Assembly (NCBI GenBank): GCA_949286645.1
Contig: CASEDN010000112.1
Location: 1-17,191, forward strand
DNA length: 17,191 nt
Direction: 5' to 3'
Source: an uncultured bacterium
GTDB lineage: Bacteria; Bacillota_I; Bacilli_A; RF39; UBA660
The number at the start of each line of letters is the position of its first letter. The stretch's first letter is position 1. Below, one piece after another: positions 1 through 6,372 of this stretch. The notes under the pieces are model-generated. The model worked only from the letters and a program-made list of their open reading frames with translations, was not told the origin of the DNA and did not search any database. Both the position numbers and the translations under genes were made by a program.

Positions 1-163
1 CTTTTGCAATAAAGAAGTCATAGATAGAAAAGGCATCAAGGGCTGAACCTACACATACAAAGATAGCGGTTATGTGGCCTGGAGTTAGTTTAGTATTATC
101 AAGTATTAACTCTGCAATTAAACAAACTATTCCACAGAATAAAAATGAATTAATAAAGTACAT
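1..163 (-). CDS. spoVAE: SpoVAE, stage V sporulation protein AE (N-terminal part, runs off left edge)
   Basis: The minus strand encodes 54 residues beginning MYFINSFLFCGIVCLIAEL and running off the left edge. Visible are a first hydrophobic segment (about residues 5-20), then the family block LTPGHITAIFVCVGSAL followed by DAFSIYDFFI. This block is typical of the SpoVAE (SpoVAEb) membrane protein. By family knowledge it is one of the inner-membrane SpoVA proteins that move dipicolinic acid with Ca2+ into the forespore and release it at germination. The ATG (163-161) overlaps the spoVAD TAA stop as TAATG, and a GGAGG Shine-Dalgarno lies inside the 3' end of spoVAD, so the two are translationally coupled. 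The start and N-terminus are seen; the rest lies outside the window. Confidence 0.9.
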   Translation of the reverse strand, partial: MYFINSFLFCGIVCLIAELILDNTKLTPGHITAIFVCVGSALDAFSIYDFFIAK

Positions 164-1158
164 TATATCGCCTCCAAACATATTAAATTGGCAATAGATA
201 GAATATTTTCTTTTTGATAAAGCATTATTGGAGAAAATAAGGCTCCTGTTGCGATTAGTAGGACTTTCTTATATTTGTTATTCATAAGTTCTTTTAAAAT
301 AGTACTATAATTAACTAAAGCAGAACATACGGGGCCACTTCCTCCTGCCATTACTTCTTTTTGTTCTTTTAAATCATAGAGCATTGTTCCACAGTCATTA
401 TAGTTTTTAGATAAATCTATATTATATTCATTAAGCATTAAGTCTTTTAGTATTTCTTTACCATATTTACCTAAGTCCCCTGTAAGTATTAAATCATAGT
501 CACTTGCCTTAGTATTAGTTTCTGTTAAGTATTTATAAAGAGTATCTGCTGCTGCTCCTGCCATAGTTGCTCCCATATTAAAGGCATCTTTTTGATTAAA
601 ATCTACTATTGTTCCAATAAGTCCATTAACAACTCTTATTTTACTAGGTTTATTAGATAAAAGGACACTAGCACCTCCTGTAGCAGTAAAGGTTGCAGTC
701 AAAGGTTTAGGAGAACCATATTCTGTAGGATTTCTAAATTGTTTTTCACTTGACATATTATGAGATGAACAAGATATTAAAGCATTATTTACTTTACCAC
801 TATCAATAAAAGTTGCTCCTATTAATAAGCCTTCTATACTAGTAGCACATGCTGTATAAATACCAAGAAAAGGACTTTTTAGATTTAAGGCTCCATAGCA
901 TGATGATGTTATTTGATTTAAGAGGTCACCTGCTATTACTAAATCAATATCTTTTGATGTTAATTTAGTCTTTTTAAGTAATATCTTTATACTATCTTCA
1001 AGTAATCTTATTTCAGCTTTTTCAAAAGACTTTTCTTTACAATATAAATCATCAGTATATTTCTTATCAAAGTTTTTTGATAGTGGTCCTTTCGCTTCAT
1101 AAGGGCCACATACTGTACTTGCATTATCTAAGTATACATTTCTAAAATTTAGTATCAT
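163..1158 (-). CDS. spoVAD: SpoVAD, stage V sporulation protein AD (dipicolinate-binding, thiolase fold)
   Basis: A 331-aa protein, about the length of B. subtilis SpoVAD (338 aa). The thiolase-like layout is visible: GDLLNQITSSCYG, then TACATSIEGLLIGATFIDSG, then CSSHN, GSPKPLTATFTATGGASVLL and AGGSGPVCSAL near the C-terminus. SpoVAD is known to sit on the outer face of the spore inner membrane and to bind dipicolinic acid, supplying the SpoVA channel. I place the start at ATG 1158 rather than an in-frame upstream ATG at 1173: GGGAGG lies just 5' of 1158, and the ATG overlaps the spoVAC TGA as ATGA, implying translational coupling. The gene is co-transcribed with spoVAC upstream and spoVAE downstream. 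In Bacillus this operon is expressed in the forespore under sigma-G; I could not identify a convincing sigma-G promoter here. Confidence 0.95.
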   Translation of the reverse strand: MILNFRNVYLDNASTVCGPYEAKGPLSKNFDKKYTDDLYCKEKSFEKAEIRLLEDSIKILLKKTKLTSKDIDLVIAGDLLNQITSSCYGALNLKSPFLGIYTACATSIEGLLIGATFIDSGKVNNALISCSSHNMSSEKQFRNPTEYGSPKPLTATFTATGGASVLLSNKPSKIRVVNGLIGTIVDFNQKDAFNMGATMAGAAADTLYKYLTETNTKASDYDLILTGDLGKYGKEILKDLMLNEYNIDLSKNYNDCGTMLYDLKEQKEVMAGGSGPVCSALVNYSTILKELMNNKYKKVLLIATGALFSPIMLYQKENILSIANLICLEAI

Positions 1159-1598
1159 GATAAAACCTCCCATAAATATCTAATAAGTCCAAAGAACCAA
1201 GCGGATACTACTCCATAGAAGATAACTGAACCTGCAAGTTTAAAGACATTACTACCAACACCAAAAATTGGTCCTTCATTTTTATAATCTAAGGCTGCAC
1301 TAGTCATTGAATGAGCGAAACCTGTTATCGGTATTAATAGCCCTGCTTTCGCTTTTGCCACTAATTTATCAAAGAAACCTAAGGCAGTAAAAAGCGATGC
1401 AAAGAAAATAAAGGTTATAATCATATAAGTAGAAGCATCATTTCTTGAAATATCAAATAACATTATATAAATCCTAACTAAAACTTCTCCAACTAGTCCT
1501 AAAGTTCCTCCTACTAGAAAAGCAGTCAAAGCATATTTAACTTTATTTTCTTTAGGAGTATGTTTCTTCACTAAAGCATCATATTTCTTATTGACCAT
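1155..1598 (-). CDS. spoVAC: SpoVAC, stage V sporulation protein AC (mechanosensitive channel component)
   Basis: A 147-aa integral membrane protein; B. subtilis SpoVAC is 150 aa. It begins with a basic N-terminus (NKKYDALVKKHTPKEN), then hydrophobic segments near residues 24-45, 55-75 and 115-140, with the conserved GLLIPITGFAHSMTSAALDYKNEGPIFGVG block. SpoVAC is known to behave as a mechanosensitive channel in the spore inner membrane during dipicolinate release. The ATG at 1598 has an upstream TAGGTGATAATAAT Shine-Dalgarno of the AGGTGAT type. Here it is the first gene of the operon: the region 5' of it holds a terminator from the preceding gene and no spoVAA or spoVAB. That leaves only the C-D-E core, the set known to be most widely conserved among spore formers. 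Confidence 0.95.
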   Translation of the reverse strand: MVNKKYDALVKKHTPKENKVKYALTAFLVGGTLGLVGEVLVRIYIMLFDISRNDASTYMIITFIFFASLFTALGFFDKLVAKAKAGLLIPITGFAHSMTSAALDYKNEGPIFGVGSNVFKLAGSVIFYGVVSAWFFGLIRYLWEVLS

Positions 1599-1855
1599 AT
1601 TATTATCACCTAAGAATAGAGTGCTCTAAAAAATAATATTTATACTAAAAAAAGATTAATCTCTTCTTTGTTATTATTACTATTATTCTTACTTACTCCT
1701 TTCTTTAAATAAAAAAAGAATAAAATAATAAATTACTCTATTCTTTTATTCCATAAAAGAAAGTAAATGCTTTTCTTAGATTATTTCTAAACTATTTCTC
1801 CAGGTAACATTATAAATTAAATACCCTCATTATTTTACTTTCTATCATATACCAC
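1599..1855. other. Intergenic region 5' of spoVAC
   Basis: This 257-nt AT-rich gap is the longest stretch without a gene in the window. It contains the minus-strand terminator at 1711-1744 that ends the upstream transcript, and, nearer spoVAC, a perfect palindrome AGATTAATCT followed by a T run. It presumably carries the spoVA promoter. I looked for a sigma-G pattern (GHATR and CATNNTA with about 17-18 nt spacing) and found nothing convincing. No small ORF with a usable Shine-Dalgarno and start codon was found on either strand. Confidence 0.5.
1711..1744 (-). terminator. Rho-independent terminator of the 1856-3031 gene
   Basis: On the minus strand, positions 1744-1717 form a 12-bp hairpin (left arm AGAATAGAGTAA, right arm TTATTTTATTCT, two G-U pairs, 4-nt loop), followed directly by a run of about six T. 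It lies about 110 nt 3' of the stop codon at 1856 and separates that gene from the spoVA operon. Confidence 0.8.
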
Positions 1856-3031
1856 TTATTTTAATACAAATGGATTTGCTTCACTTCCACTACCTGATTT
1901 AATCATAATATTATTATTTAACATAATAGTTGGTCTTACCTTTTTATATCCAGAAGTAGTATTTATATCAATATATCCATTACTTTTAACAACATAAGCT
2001 TCATAATCATTTGCTGCATTACCTGTTAATAGCCACCATTCTGTTTCTTTTAGTCTTAAATAATTATAATTCTGACAACTCTTATCAGTAGTCGCTTTAC
2101 AATTTATATCTAATGATGCATTCATATAATCACTTGCTGTTAATAATCCTATCATTTGATTTTCCAATACATCACTACATTCTATAGCATTTGTATTGCT
2201 AGTTTCAGTAGCATTTCTTTTACCTAGACATAGGTTAAAACTTACTAATTTTTCTTTATCATTTTTACTTAATATTTTTATATCATTTTTACCTTTATAT
2301 AAATCATCTAAAAATTCTTTAATTCTACTAATGCGATAATCATTAAAGCCACTATTAAATCTTTTAGTTGGATTATATCTATCATCATAATAAGATGATA
2401 ATGTAGAATCTACTTCATTTAATATTAATAACAGCTTATTATCAGATGTCACTTTAACAATTCTATAAATAGCATTATCTAGACTAACATAATTATTAAC
2501 ATCATCACCTCTATATACTTTTTCACCATTTAAATCATATAACCCATTCCCTGATGTTACTATTCCTTGTTCTAAAACAGCTTTATATAATTCTTTAGTA
2601 GTATATTTATCTCCACAATCTAAATATGGAGTATAAACTATATTATCACCAACTTTAGAAACTTCTACTCTACCACTACAACTTTCTCCTTCTCTAAGTT
2701 CACTTAATGGTTTCATTAGTTCTGCCTCAACTAAAGCATTAGCTCTAACTGTAATAGTTTCTCCTTCTTCCTGTGGTAATAAGCCACTTTGTACTTCATA
2801 ATATTCTATAGCAGCATTTTTTAAATCTTGTTCTATCTCTTCATAACTTTTATTACCACTACCAAATAAAGAAAATATTAAGATAATAATTAAAAATAAT
2901 ACAAGAACTCCTGCTACTATTAACATTATCCTCATTAGTTTCTTTTTCATTTCTTTATTATCTTTAACTGGTTTAGAAGTTTGATTGTTATTAGTATTAC
3001 TAATTATCTCTTTACCTTTATTTTCATTCAT
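1856..3031 (-). CDS. Single-pass membrane protein with large extracellular DUF6273-like C-terminal domain
   Basis: A 391-aa protein. A polar Asn/Lys-rich cytoplasmic N-terminus (1-30) is followed by one strongly hydrophobic segment (about 34-56, IMLIVAGVLVLFLIIILIF) and then an extracellular region. That region has a Cys pair in ESCSGRVEV...YLDCGDKYT and a C-terminal domain running from about residue 165 to the end, with ETEWWLLTG and KKVRPTIML motifs. This C-terminal pattern resembles DUF6273-type domains on surface proteins of AT-rich gut Bacillota; that family call is from memory of motif style and is tentative. Function is unknown; an adhesin or cell-surface role is inference. I chose ATG 3031; an in-frame GTG at 3043 is the alternative and would add four residues. 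It has its own sigma-A promoter (3069-3097) and terminator (1711-1744), so it appears monocistronic. Confidence 0.75.
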   Translation of the reverse strand: MNENKGKEIISNTNNNQTSKPVKDNKEMKKKLMRIMLIVAGVLVLFLIIILIFSLFGSGNKSYEEIEQDLKNAAIEYYEVQSGLLPQEEGETITVRANALVEAELMKPLSELREGESCSGRVEVSKVGDNIVYTPYLDCGDKYTTKELYKAVLEQGIVTSGNGLYDLNGEKVYRGDDVNNYVSLDNAIYRIVKVTSDNKLLLILNEVDSTLSSYYDDRYNPTKRFNSGFNDYRISRIKEFLDDLYKGKNDIKILSKNDKEKLVSFNLCLGKRNATETSNTNAIECSDVLENQMIGLLTASDYMNASLDINCKATTDKSCQNYNYLRLKETEWWLLTGNAANDYEAYVVKSNGYIDINTTSGYKKVRPTIMLNNNIMIKSGSGSEANPFVLK

Positions 3032-3068
3032 AGTAAACTTCACTCTCTTTCCAACTTAAACTAAATAA

Positions 3069-3097
3069 ATTGTAGCATTATTTTAAGAATATTTCAA
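3069..3097 (-). promoter_or_regulatory. Sigma-A promoter for the 1856-3031 surface-protein gene
   Basis: On the minus strand TTGAAA (3097-3092), a 17-nt spacer and TACAAT (3074-3069) form a near-consensus housekeeping promoter. The -35 overlaps the yqeK stop codon. The predicted transcript start is near 3062, giving a short leader before the start codon. Confidence 0.7.
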
Positions 3098-3663
3098 TTA
3101 ATAGTAATTTTCTCTAAAAACTTTAATGTTTTATAGCCCATTTTATTTATTACTTTATTTTTTTCTTTTAAGTGTTTTATTTGGTTATTTAAACATAAAA
3201 TAATAGCTTTATCAATATTCTGATAAGCAAGATATCTTTCTTCTTCAATTCCAGGATAATCTTTTCCTTTTTCAATTTTATCTGCTAAATATATAATTTT
3301 GGCAAGTAGATCCATCTCAGGATAACCAGTTGAATGATATCTAATCGCTAAAATCATATCATTAGTAAAATTATACTTTTCTTTAACAAGAACAGATGCA
3401 ATAAAACCATGAGTAAGATTTTTATTTTCACTATTTAATAATTCTTTAGGTAAACTATATTCTTCAATAATTTTCTCATTTTCTTCTCTTGTAAACTCCT
3501 TACACATATCATGAGTTAAACCACAAACTCTACATTTTTCGACATCACAATGATAATGTTTTGCTAGTCTTTCAGCTTCTTCCATTACCCTTATTGAATG
3601 ATTATACCTATAATCAGATAGATTACTTCTTACATCTTTTTTTATTTCTTCTATATTCCACAT
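3094..3663 (-). CDS. yqeK: YqeK-family HD-domain hydrolase (symmetrical Ap4A hydrolase)
   Basis: A 189-aa HD-domain protein, the usual YqeK length. The metal-binding HD constellation is complete: H22 (NHSIRV), H51-D52 (GLTHDMCKE), H85 (LTHGF), H110 (AIRYHSTG) and D128 (YLADKIE). YqeK proteins are known to cleave diadenosine tetraphosphate symmetrically to two ADP using a di-metal centre in the cytoplasm. In B. subtilis yqeK sits between nadD and rsfS; here it is instead 18 nt downstream of a sporulation-type histidine kinase and probably co-transcribed with it. The ATG at 3663 follows a GAAGTGGT Shine-Dalgarno. The pairing suggests a link between alarmone removal and sporulation input, but that is inference. 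Confidence 0.9.
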   Translation of the reverse strand: MWNIEEIKKDVRSNLSDYRYNHSIRVMEEAERLAKHYHCDVEKCRVCGLTHDMCKEFTREENEKIIEEYSLPKELLNSENKNLTHGFIASVLVKEKYNFTNDMILAIRYHSTGYPEMDLLAKIIYLADKIEKGKDYPGIEEERYLAYQNIDKAIILCLNNQIKHLKEKNKVINKMGYKTLKFLEKITIN

Positions 3664-3681
3664 ATTACCACTTCAATAATA

Positions 3682-4938
3682 TTATGCCACAAACTCTCCT
3701 CTAGGTAAAGTAACTATTACTCTTGTTCCTTCTCCTTTTACTGAATTATATACAAAACTTCCTTCATGTTGTTCTATTATCTCTTTAGATAGACTAACAC
3801 CTAGTCCACTTCCTTTCTTTTTTGTTGTAAAAAACATATCACTAACTTTATTTAGAACATCTTTATCCATACCTACTCCATTATCTTCAATTATTATTTT
3901 CATAAAACTATTATCACTTTCTAAACTTATTTTTATTTTATTCTCTTTCTTACTAGCATCTTTCGCTTCTACAGCATTTTTTAAAAGATTAATAAAGACT
4001 TGTTTTAATCTATTATAGTCTGCTTCTATATAAATATCTTCAGCTGGCAAATTAAATTCAGACTTTATACCATTTTTCTTAAATAAATCTTTTAAGTAGT
4101 CTTCTAGATCTTCTAGTAACATAACTATATCCATTTCTTCTTTTTCTATTTTTATTTTCGTATAATCTAGAAAATCATCCATTAAAATTAAAGTCCTTGT
4201 TATTTCATCTTTAATAATAGGAACATATTTCCTTACCTTTTTCTTATCATTAACATCTATCATATCTAAGTAACCTTTACATACAGCGATAGGATTCTTT
4301 ATTTCATGAGTTACTTTAAATAAAGAACGTCTTAACTCTTTTTCTTTTTCAATATTTTGTAAATCATTATGTAACTCTACTATTGTTTCTCCTTTAGCGA
4401 ATATAGATATGATTATATTAGTTACAAAGTAAAGAGTTATTATAATAGTAAAGATATAAAATAAGTTAGAACTATAACTTCTTTCTGGACTAATAAACCA
4501 AAATACAGCAAGAGATAACATAAAACTTTTAATTATAATAAAGTAGTTTACAACATTAATAGGCTTTAGTTTTCTTCTTACTAGTAGAGAATATACTATT
4601 AAATAACTACTATATTCTAAGGCTAGGAATAAAGGATTAATGCCTAAGAATAGAGTCTCATAAATAATTAATATTAATGATATAAAGACTGCTAAAGACA
4701 TTTTTCTTTTGTAATAACAGATTAGTAATGGAATATCAAAGAGAATAATTGGATAATCATTATAACAACAAGTTCCATATCTCAAGACAAAATATAATGA
4801 TGAAATAATAGCGATTTCAAATCCTAAATCTTTCTCTTCTATTGATAAATTATTTTTATAGATTGTATATAGTAAATGTAATGCTAATGGGCAAAGTAAT
4901 AAAAGTACACTTTCAATTATAACCTCAATATACGACAT
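3682..4938 (-). CDS. Orphan sporulation-type sensor histidine kinase (KinB-like, six TM segments)
   Basis: A 418-aa kinase. Residues 1-180 hold about six membrane segments with almost no extracellular loops, like B. subtilis KinB (428 aa). The HisKA domain follows with the phosphoacceptor H211 in THEIKNPIAVCKGYLDM. The ATPase domain has N-box NLLKNAVEA (N321), G1 EDNGVGMD (352-358) and G2 GSGLG (376-380), so it looks catalytically complete. No response regulator gene lies next to it. With the Spo0A-type promoter upstream (4961-4994), this favours a role in feeding phosphate into the Spo0A pathway, either directly or through a relay. Start ATG 4938 has AGGGAG upstream. It is followed at 18 nt by yqeK. 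Calling it KinB by orthology would overstate what can be seen; the family call is firm, the signal sensed is unknown. Confidence 0.88.
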   Translation of the reverse strand: MSYIEVIIESVLLLLCPLALHLLYTIYKNNLSIEEKDLGFEIAIISSLYFVLRYGTCCYNDYPIILFDIPLLICYYKRKMSLAVFISLILIIYETLFLGINPLFLALEYSSYLIVYSLLVRRKLKPINVVNYFIIIKSFMLSLAVFWFISPERSYSSNLFYIFTIIITLYFVTNIIISIFAKGETIVELHNDLQNIEKEKELRRSLFKVTHEIKNPIAVCKGYLDMIDVNDKKKVRKYVPIIKDEITRTLILMDDFLDYTKIKIEKEEMDIVMLLEDLEDYLKDLFKKNGIKSEFNLPAEDIYIEADYNRLKQVFINLLKNAVEAKDASKKENKIKISLESDNSFMKIIIEDNGVGMDKDVLNKVSDMFFTTKKKGSGLGVSLSKEIIEQHEGSFVYNSVKGEGTRVIVTLPRGEFVA

Positions 4939-4960
4939 TTTTCTCCCTCTTTCTAAAATA

Positions 4961-4994
4961 AGTATATGTCATAGTTTTGTAGAAATTTGTCGAA
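4961..4994 (-). promoter_or_regulatory. Spo0A-type promoter of the histidine kinase gene
   Basis: On the minus strand a perfect Spo0A box TTCGACA (4994-4988; TGTCGAA on the plus strand) is followed after exactly 21 nt by TATACT (4966-4961), a 5/6 match to the -10 consensus. There is no good -35 hexamer. That is the arrangement of known Spo0A-activated sigma-A promoters such as spoIIG, where a box covers about -40 to -34. The start codon is 22 nt beyond the -10. Confidence 0.65.
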
Positions 4995-5004
4995 TTATAG
5001 AAGA

Positions 5005-5034
5005 AAAAGAAAAAAATAGAGAAAACTCTATTTT
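5005..5034 (-). terminator. Terminator of the EIIB-like gene, containing its stop codon
   Basis: On the minus strand the arms AAAATAGAG (5034-5026) and CTCTATTTT (5021-5013) pair as a perfect 9-bp stem with a TTTT loop, running into a T-rich tract. The TAG stop codon (5030-5028) is in the left arm. Confidence 0.85.
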
Positions 5035-5348
5035 AATTCATCAATATATTTTTTTAATTGTTTAGATTCAGGTCCTAAGATAATCTTTAATTGATTATTA
5101 ATCTCAACTATACCTTTAGCACCTAATTTCTGGATTGATTCTTTATCAACTTTAGAAGTATCTTTTAGTGTTACAATAAACCTAGATAGTTTAGATTCTG
5201 TACTGATAATATTATCTTTTCCACCAAGATACTCTACTAGTTTATTTAAATCAATATTAGCATCTTTCTTATTAGCTTTTAGTACTGCTAGTAATATTAT
5301 TAATATTACGGCAATAATTATAATATACTGAATATCTAATAAATTCAT
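5028..5348 (-). CDS. Membrane-anchored PTS glucose-type EIIB-fold protein lacking the active-site cysteine
   Basis: A 106-aa protein with one N-terminal hydrophobic segment (about residues 6-23, IQYIIIIAVILIILLAVL) and a single domain matching glucose-type PTS EIIB: LVEYLGGKDNIISTESKLSRF, then SKVDKESIQKLGAKGIVEI and LKIILGPESKQLKKYI. In active EIIB domains the phosphorylated cysteine sits in a DACxTRLR context after the first strand. Here the equivalent stretch reads TESKLSRF, with Lys at the Cys position and no cysteine anywhere in the protein. It therefore cannot be a normal phosphotransfer enzyme. No EIIC or EIIA is adjacent. The start is ATG 5348, placed by AGGTGATAAAG just upstream; an in-frame GTG at 5357 overlaps that Shine-Dalgarno and is less likely. 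A structural or sensory role is inference. Confidence 0.8.
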   Translation of the reverse strand: MNLLDIQYIIIIAVILIILLAVLKANKKDANIDLNKLVEYLGGKDNIISTESKLSRFIVTLKDTSKVDKESIQKLGAKGIVEINNQLKIILGPESKQLKKYIDELK

Positions 5349-5366
5349 CTTTATCACCTATTAACA

Positions 5367-5395
5367 ATTATACTCTATTAGTAAAAAAAATAAAA
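5367..5395 (-). promoter_or_regulatory. Probable promoter of the EIIB-like gene
   Basis: A perfect TATAAT -10 is present on the minus strand (5372-5367), 19 nt before the start codon. The hexamer 17 nt upstream (TTTTAT, 5395-5390) is a poor -35, so only the -10 is well supported. Confidence 0.45.
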
Positions 5396-5412
5396 GTGGA
5401 AATTATCAAGAA

Positions 5413-5478
5413 TAGTATCATAAACTAATAATAGAAGTTATAGGTTATTAACTACACAAAAATTTATTAGTATCATAA
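5413..5478. repeat. 11-bp direct repeat TAGTATCATAA upstream of the coat genes
   Basis: TAGTATCATAA occurs at 5413-5423 and again at 5468-5478, 55 nt apart. Each copy is part of a CATANNNTA element (CATAAACTA at 5419-5427, CATAACCTA at 5474-5482). Confidence 0.6.
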
Positions 5479-5484
5479 CCTATA
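5439..5484. repeat. 10-bp perfect inverted repeat in the coat-gene promoter region
   Basis: TATAGGTTAT (5439-5448) and ATAACCTATA (5475-5484) are perfect inverted copies with a 26-nt spacer. The right arm overlaps the sigma-K-like -10. It could be an operator (for example for a GerE-like regulator) or a transcript stem. Confidence 0.6.
5454..5482 (+). promoter_or_regulatory. Sigma-K-like promoter of the CotY/CotZ gene pair
   Basis: CATAACCTA (5474-5482) matches the sigma-K -10 consensus CATANNNTA. ACAC (5454-5457) lies 16 nt upstream, where the sigma-K -35 AC element is expected. The predicted start near 5489 leaves a leader of about 26 nt with a GGTGG Shine-Dalgarno. This suits late mother-cell coat genes, which are sigma-K dependent in Bacillus. 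Confidence 0.6.
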
Positions 5485-5514
5485 TTAGATAATAGATAAG
5501 AGGTGGTGTAAACA

Positions 5515-5922
5515 GTGAAAGAAAAGAAAGATACTTGTTGTTTAGGTAAATTATTAAAGGTTATTGATATATTACAAAGAAATGCCGGAGGTAGTGATTG
5601 TTTTGATGAGTCTTGTACTAGACCTTATTTAGGAAGTAGTCCTAATATTATTTGTTTTAATACAAGACCAGTTACTTTCTATACTAGATTTGGTAATATC
5701 TTCAGTACTACTTATACAATAGATGGTAATACTAATACTTCATCTGTTTTTAGAGTGGAGTCTGTTGATGATGCCTGCGTCAAATGTCGTGTATTAAGAC
5801 CTAATCCTGATACTAGTGATTCTAATAGAACATACCTATCTACAAATGATTTTATAACTATTAATTTAGATTGTATCTGTGTTGTTAGTTGTTTGGATGA
5901 TATTATTATTGATAATTTATAA
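5515..5922 (+). CDS. CotY/CotZ-family spore coat (crust) protein, copy 1
   Basis: A 135-aa cysteine-rich protein (10 Cys). The family pattern is visible: an N-terminal CC and short helix (CCLGKLLKVIDILQR), an RPYLGSSPNIICFNTRPV block, then VFRVESVDDACVKCRVLRPNP and a C-terminal ITINLDCICVVSCLDD. B. subtilis CotY and CotZ have the same FRVE...C..C..LRP...DLGCFCAIQCL arrangement and self-assemble through disulfides into the outermost coat layer (crust). The start is GTG 5515, supported by AGGTGGTG upstream. The second copy follows after 14 nt. A sigma-K-like promoter precedes the gene. Whether it corresponds to CotY or CotZ cannot be decided from sequence alone. Confidence 0.85.
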   Translation: MKEKKDTCCLGKLLKVIDILQRNAGGSDCFDESCTRPYLGSSPNIICFNTRPVTFYTRFGNIFSTTYTIDGNTNTSSVFRVESVDDACVKCRVLRPNPDTSDSNRTYLSTNDFITINLDCICVVSCLDDIIIDNL

Positions 5923-5936
5923 AAGGAGGATAATTT

Positions 5937-6335
5937 ATGTGTGATGATAAAAGTTGCTTAACTTCCATCTTAGAGACTATTCTTTGCTTACAAAATTCTA
6001 AAGATGATTCTTGCGAAGTTCTAGGATGTGATAAGCCTTATTTAGGTCCTACTCCTAGTTTAGTGTGCTATAACACAAGACCAATAAATTTATATAACTG
6101 TACTACAGGATGTCGTTGGAGTTTTCCTTATACTCTTGGAACAGTTAATGGTACTTCTTCTATCTTTAGACTTGAAAACCTAGAAGGTAATTGTTGTACT
6201 TGTAGAGTTTTAGCACAAAATCCTGATACTAGTAGTAGTGAGCCTTATGTTTTAACTAGTACATTCTTTACTATTAATTTAGATTGTGTTTCTGCTATTA
6301 AATGTTTACCTGATGTCTTAGTTAGTGGTGTATAA
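5937..6335 (+). CDS. CotY/CotZ-family spore coat (crust) protein, copy 2
   Basis: A 132-aa protein with 13 cysteines, clearly paralogous to the preceding gene. They share KPYLG/RPYLG, a C-x-NTRP motif, a TSS-FR-E stretch, CRVL--NPDTS and FTINLDC, while the N-terminus and the middle loop (NCTTGCRWSFPYTLG) differ. By family it would co-assemble with copy 1 in the spore crust or outer coat through disulfide cross-links. An AAGGAGG Shine-Dalgarno lies 8 nt before ATG 5937, making it the better-initiated gene of the pair. The two-gene unit ends in the terminator at 6341-6370. The pair resembles the cotY-cotZ tandem of B. subtilis and probably arose by tandem duplication. Confidence 0.87.
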   Translation: MCDDKSCLTSILETILCLQNSKDDSCEVLGCDKPYLGPTPSLVCYNTRPINLYNCTTGCRWSFPYTLGTVNGTSSIFRLENLEGNCCTCRVLAQNPDTSSSEPYVLTSTFFTINLDCVSAIKCLPDVLVSGV

Positions 6336-6337
6336 AA

Positions 6338-6372
6338 AATAAAGTCCATCTTTAGTCCGATGGGCTTTTTAT
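6338..6372. terminator. Bidirectional terminator between the coat pair and the CotO-like gene
   Basis: The arms AAAGTCCATC (6341-6350) and GATGGGCTTT (6359-6368) pair over 10 bp with one G-U on the plus strand, followed by a T-rich tail. On the minus strand the same arms pair with one C-A mismatch and run into a T-rich tract. The minus-strand gene's TAA stop (6354-6352) lies in the loop. Confidence 0.8.

Noticed and set aside
3538..3544. Perfect Spo0A box sequence (TTCGACA on plus)
   Set aside because: It is inside the yqeK coding sequence, with no promoter elements around it, and is explained by the codons for Asp-Val-Glu.
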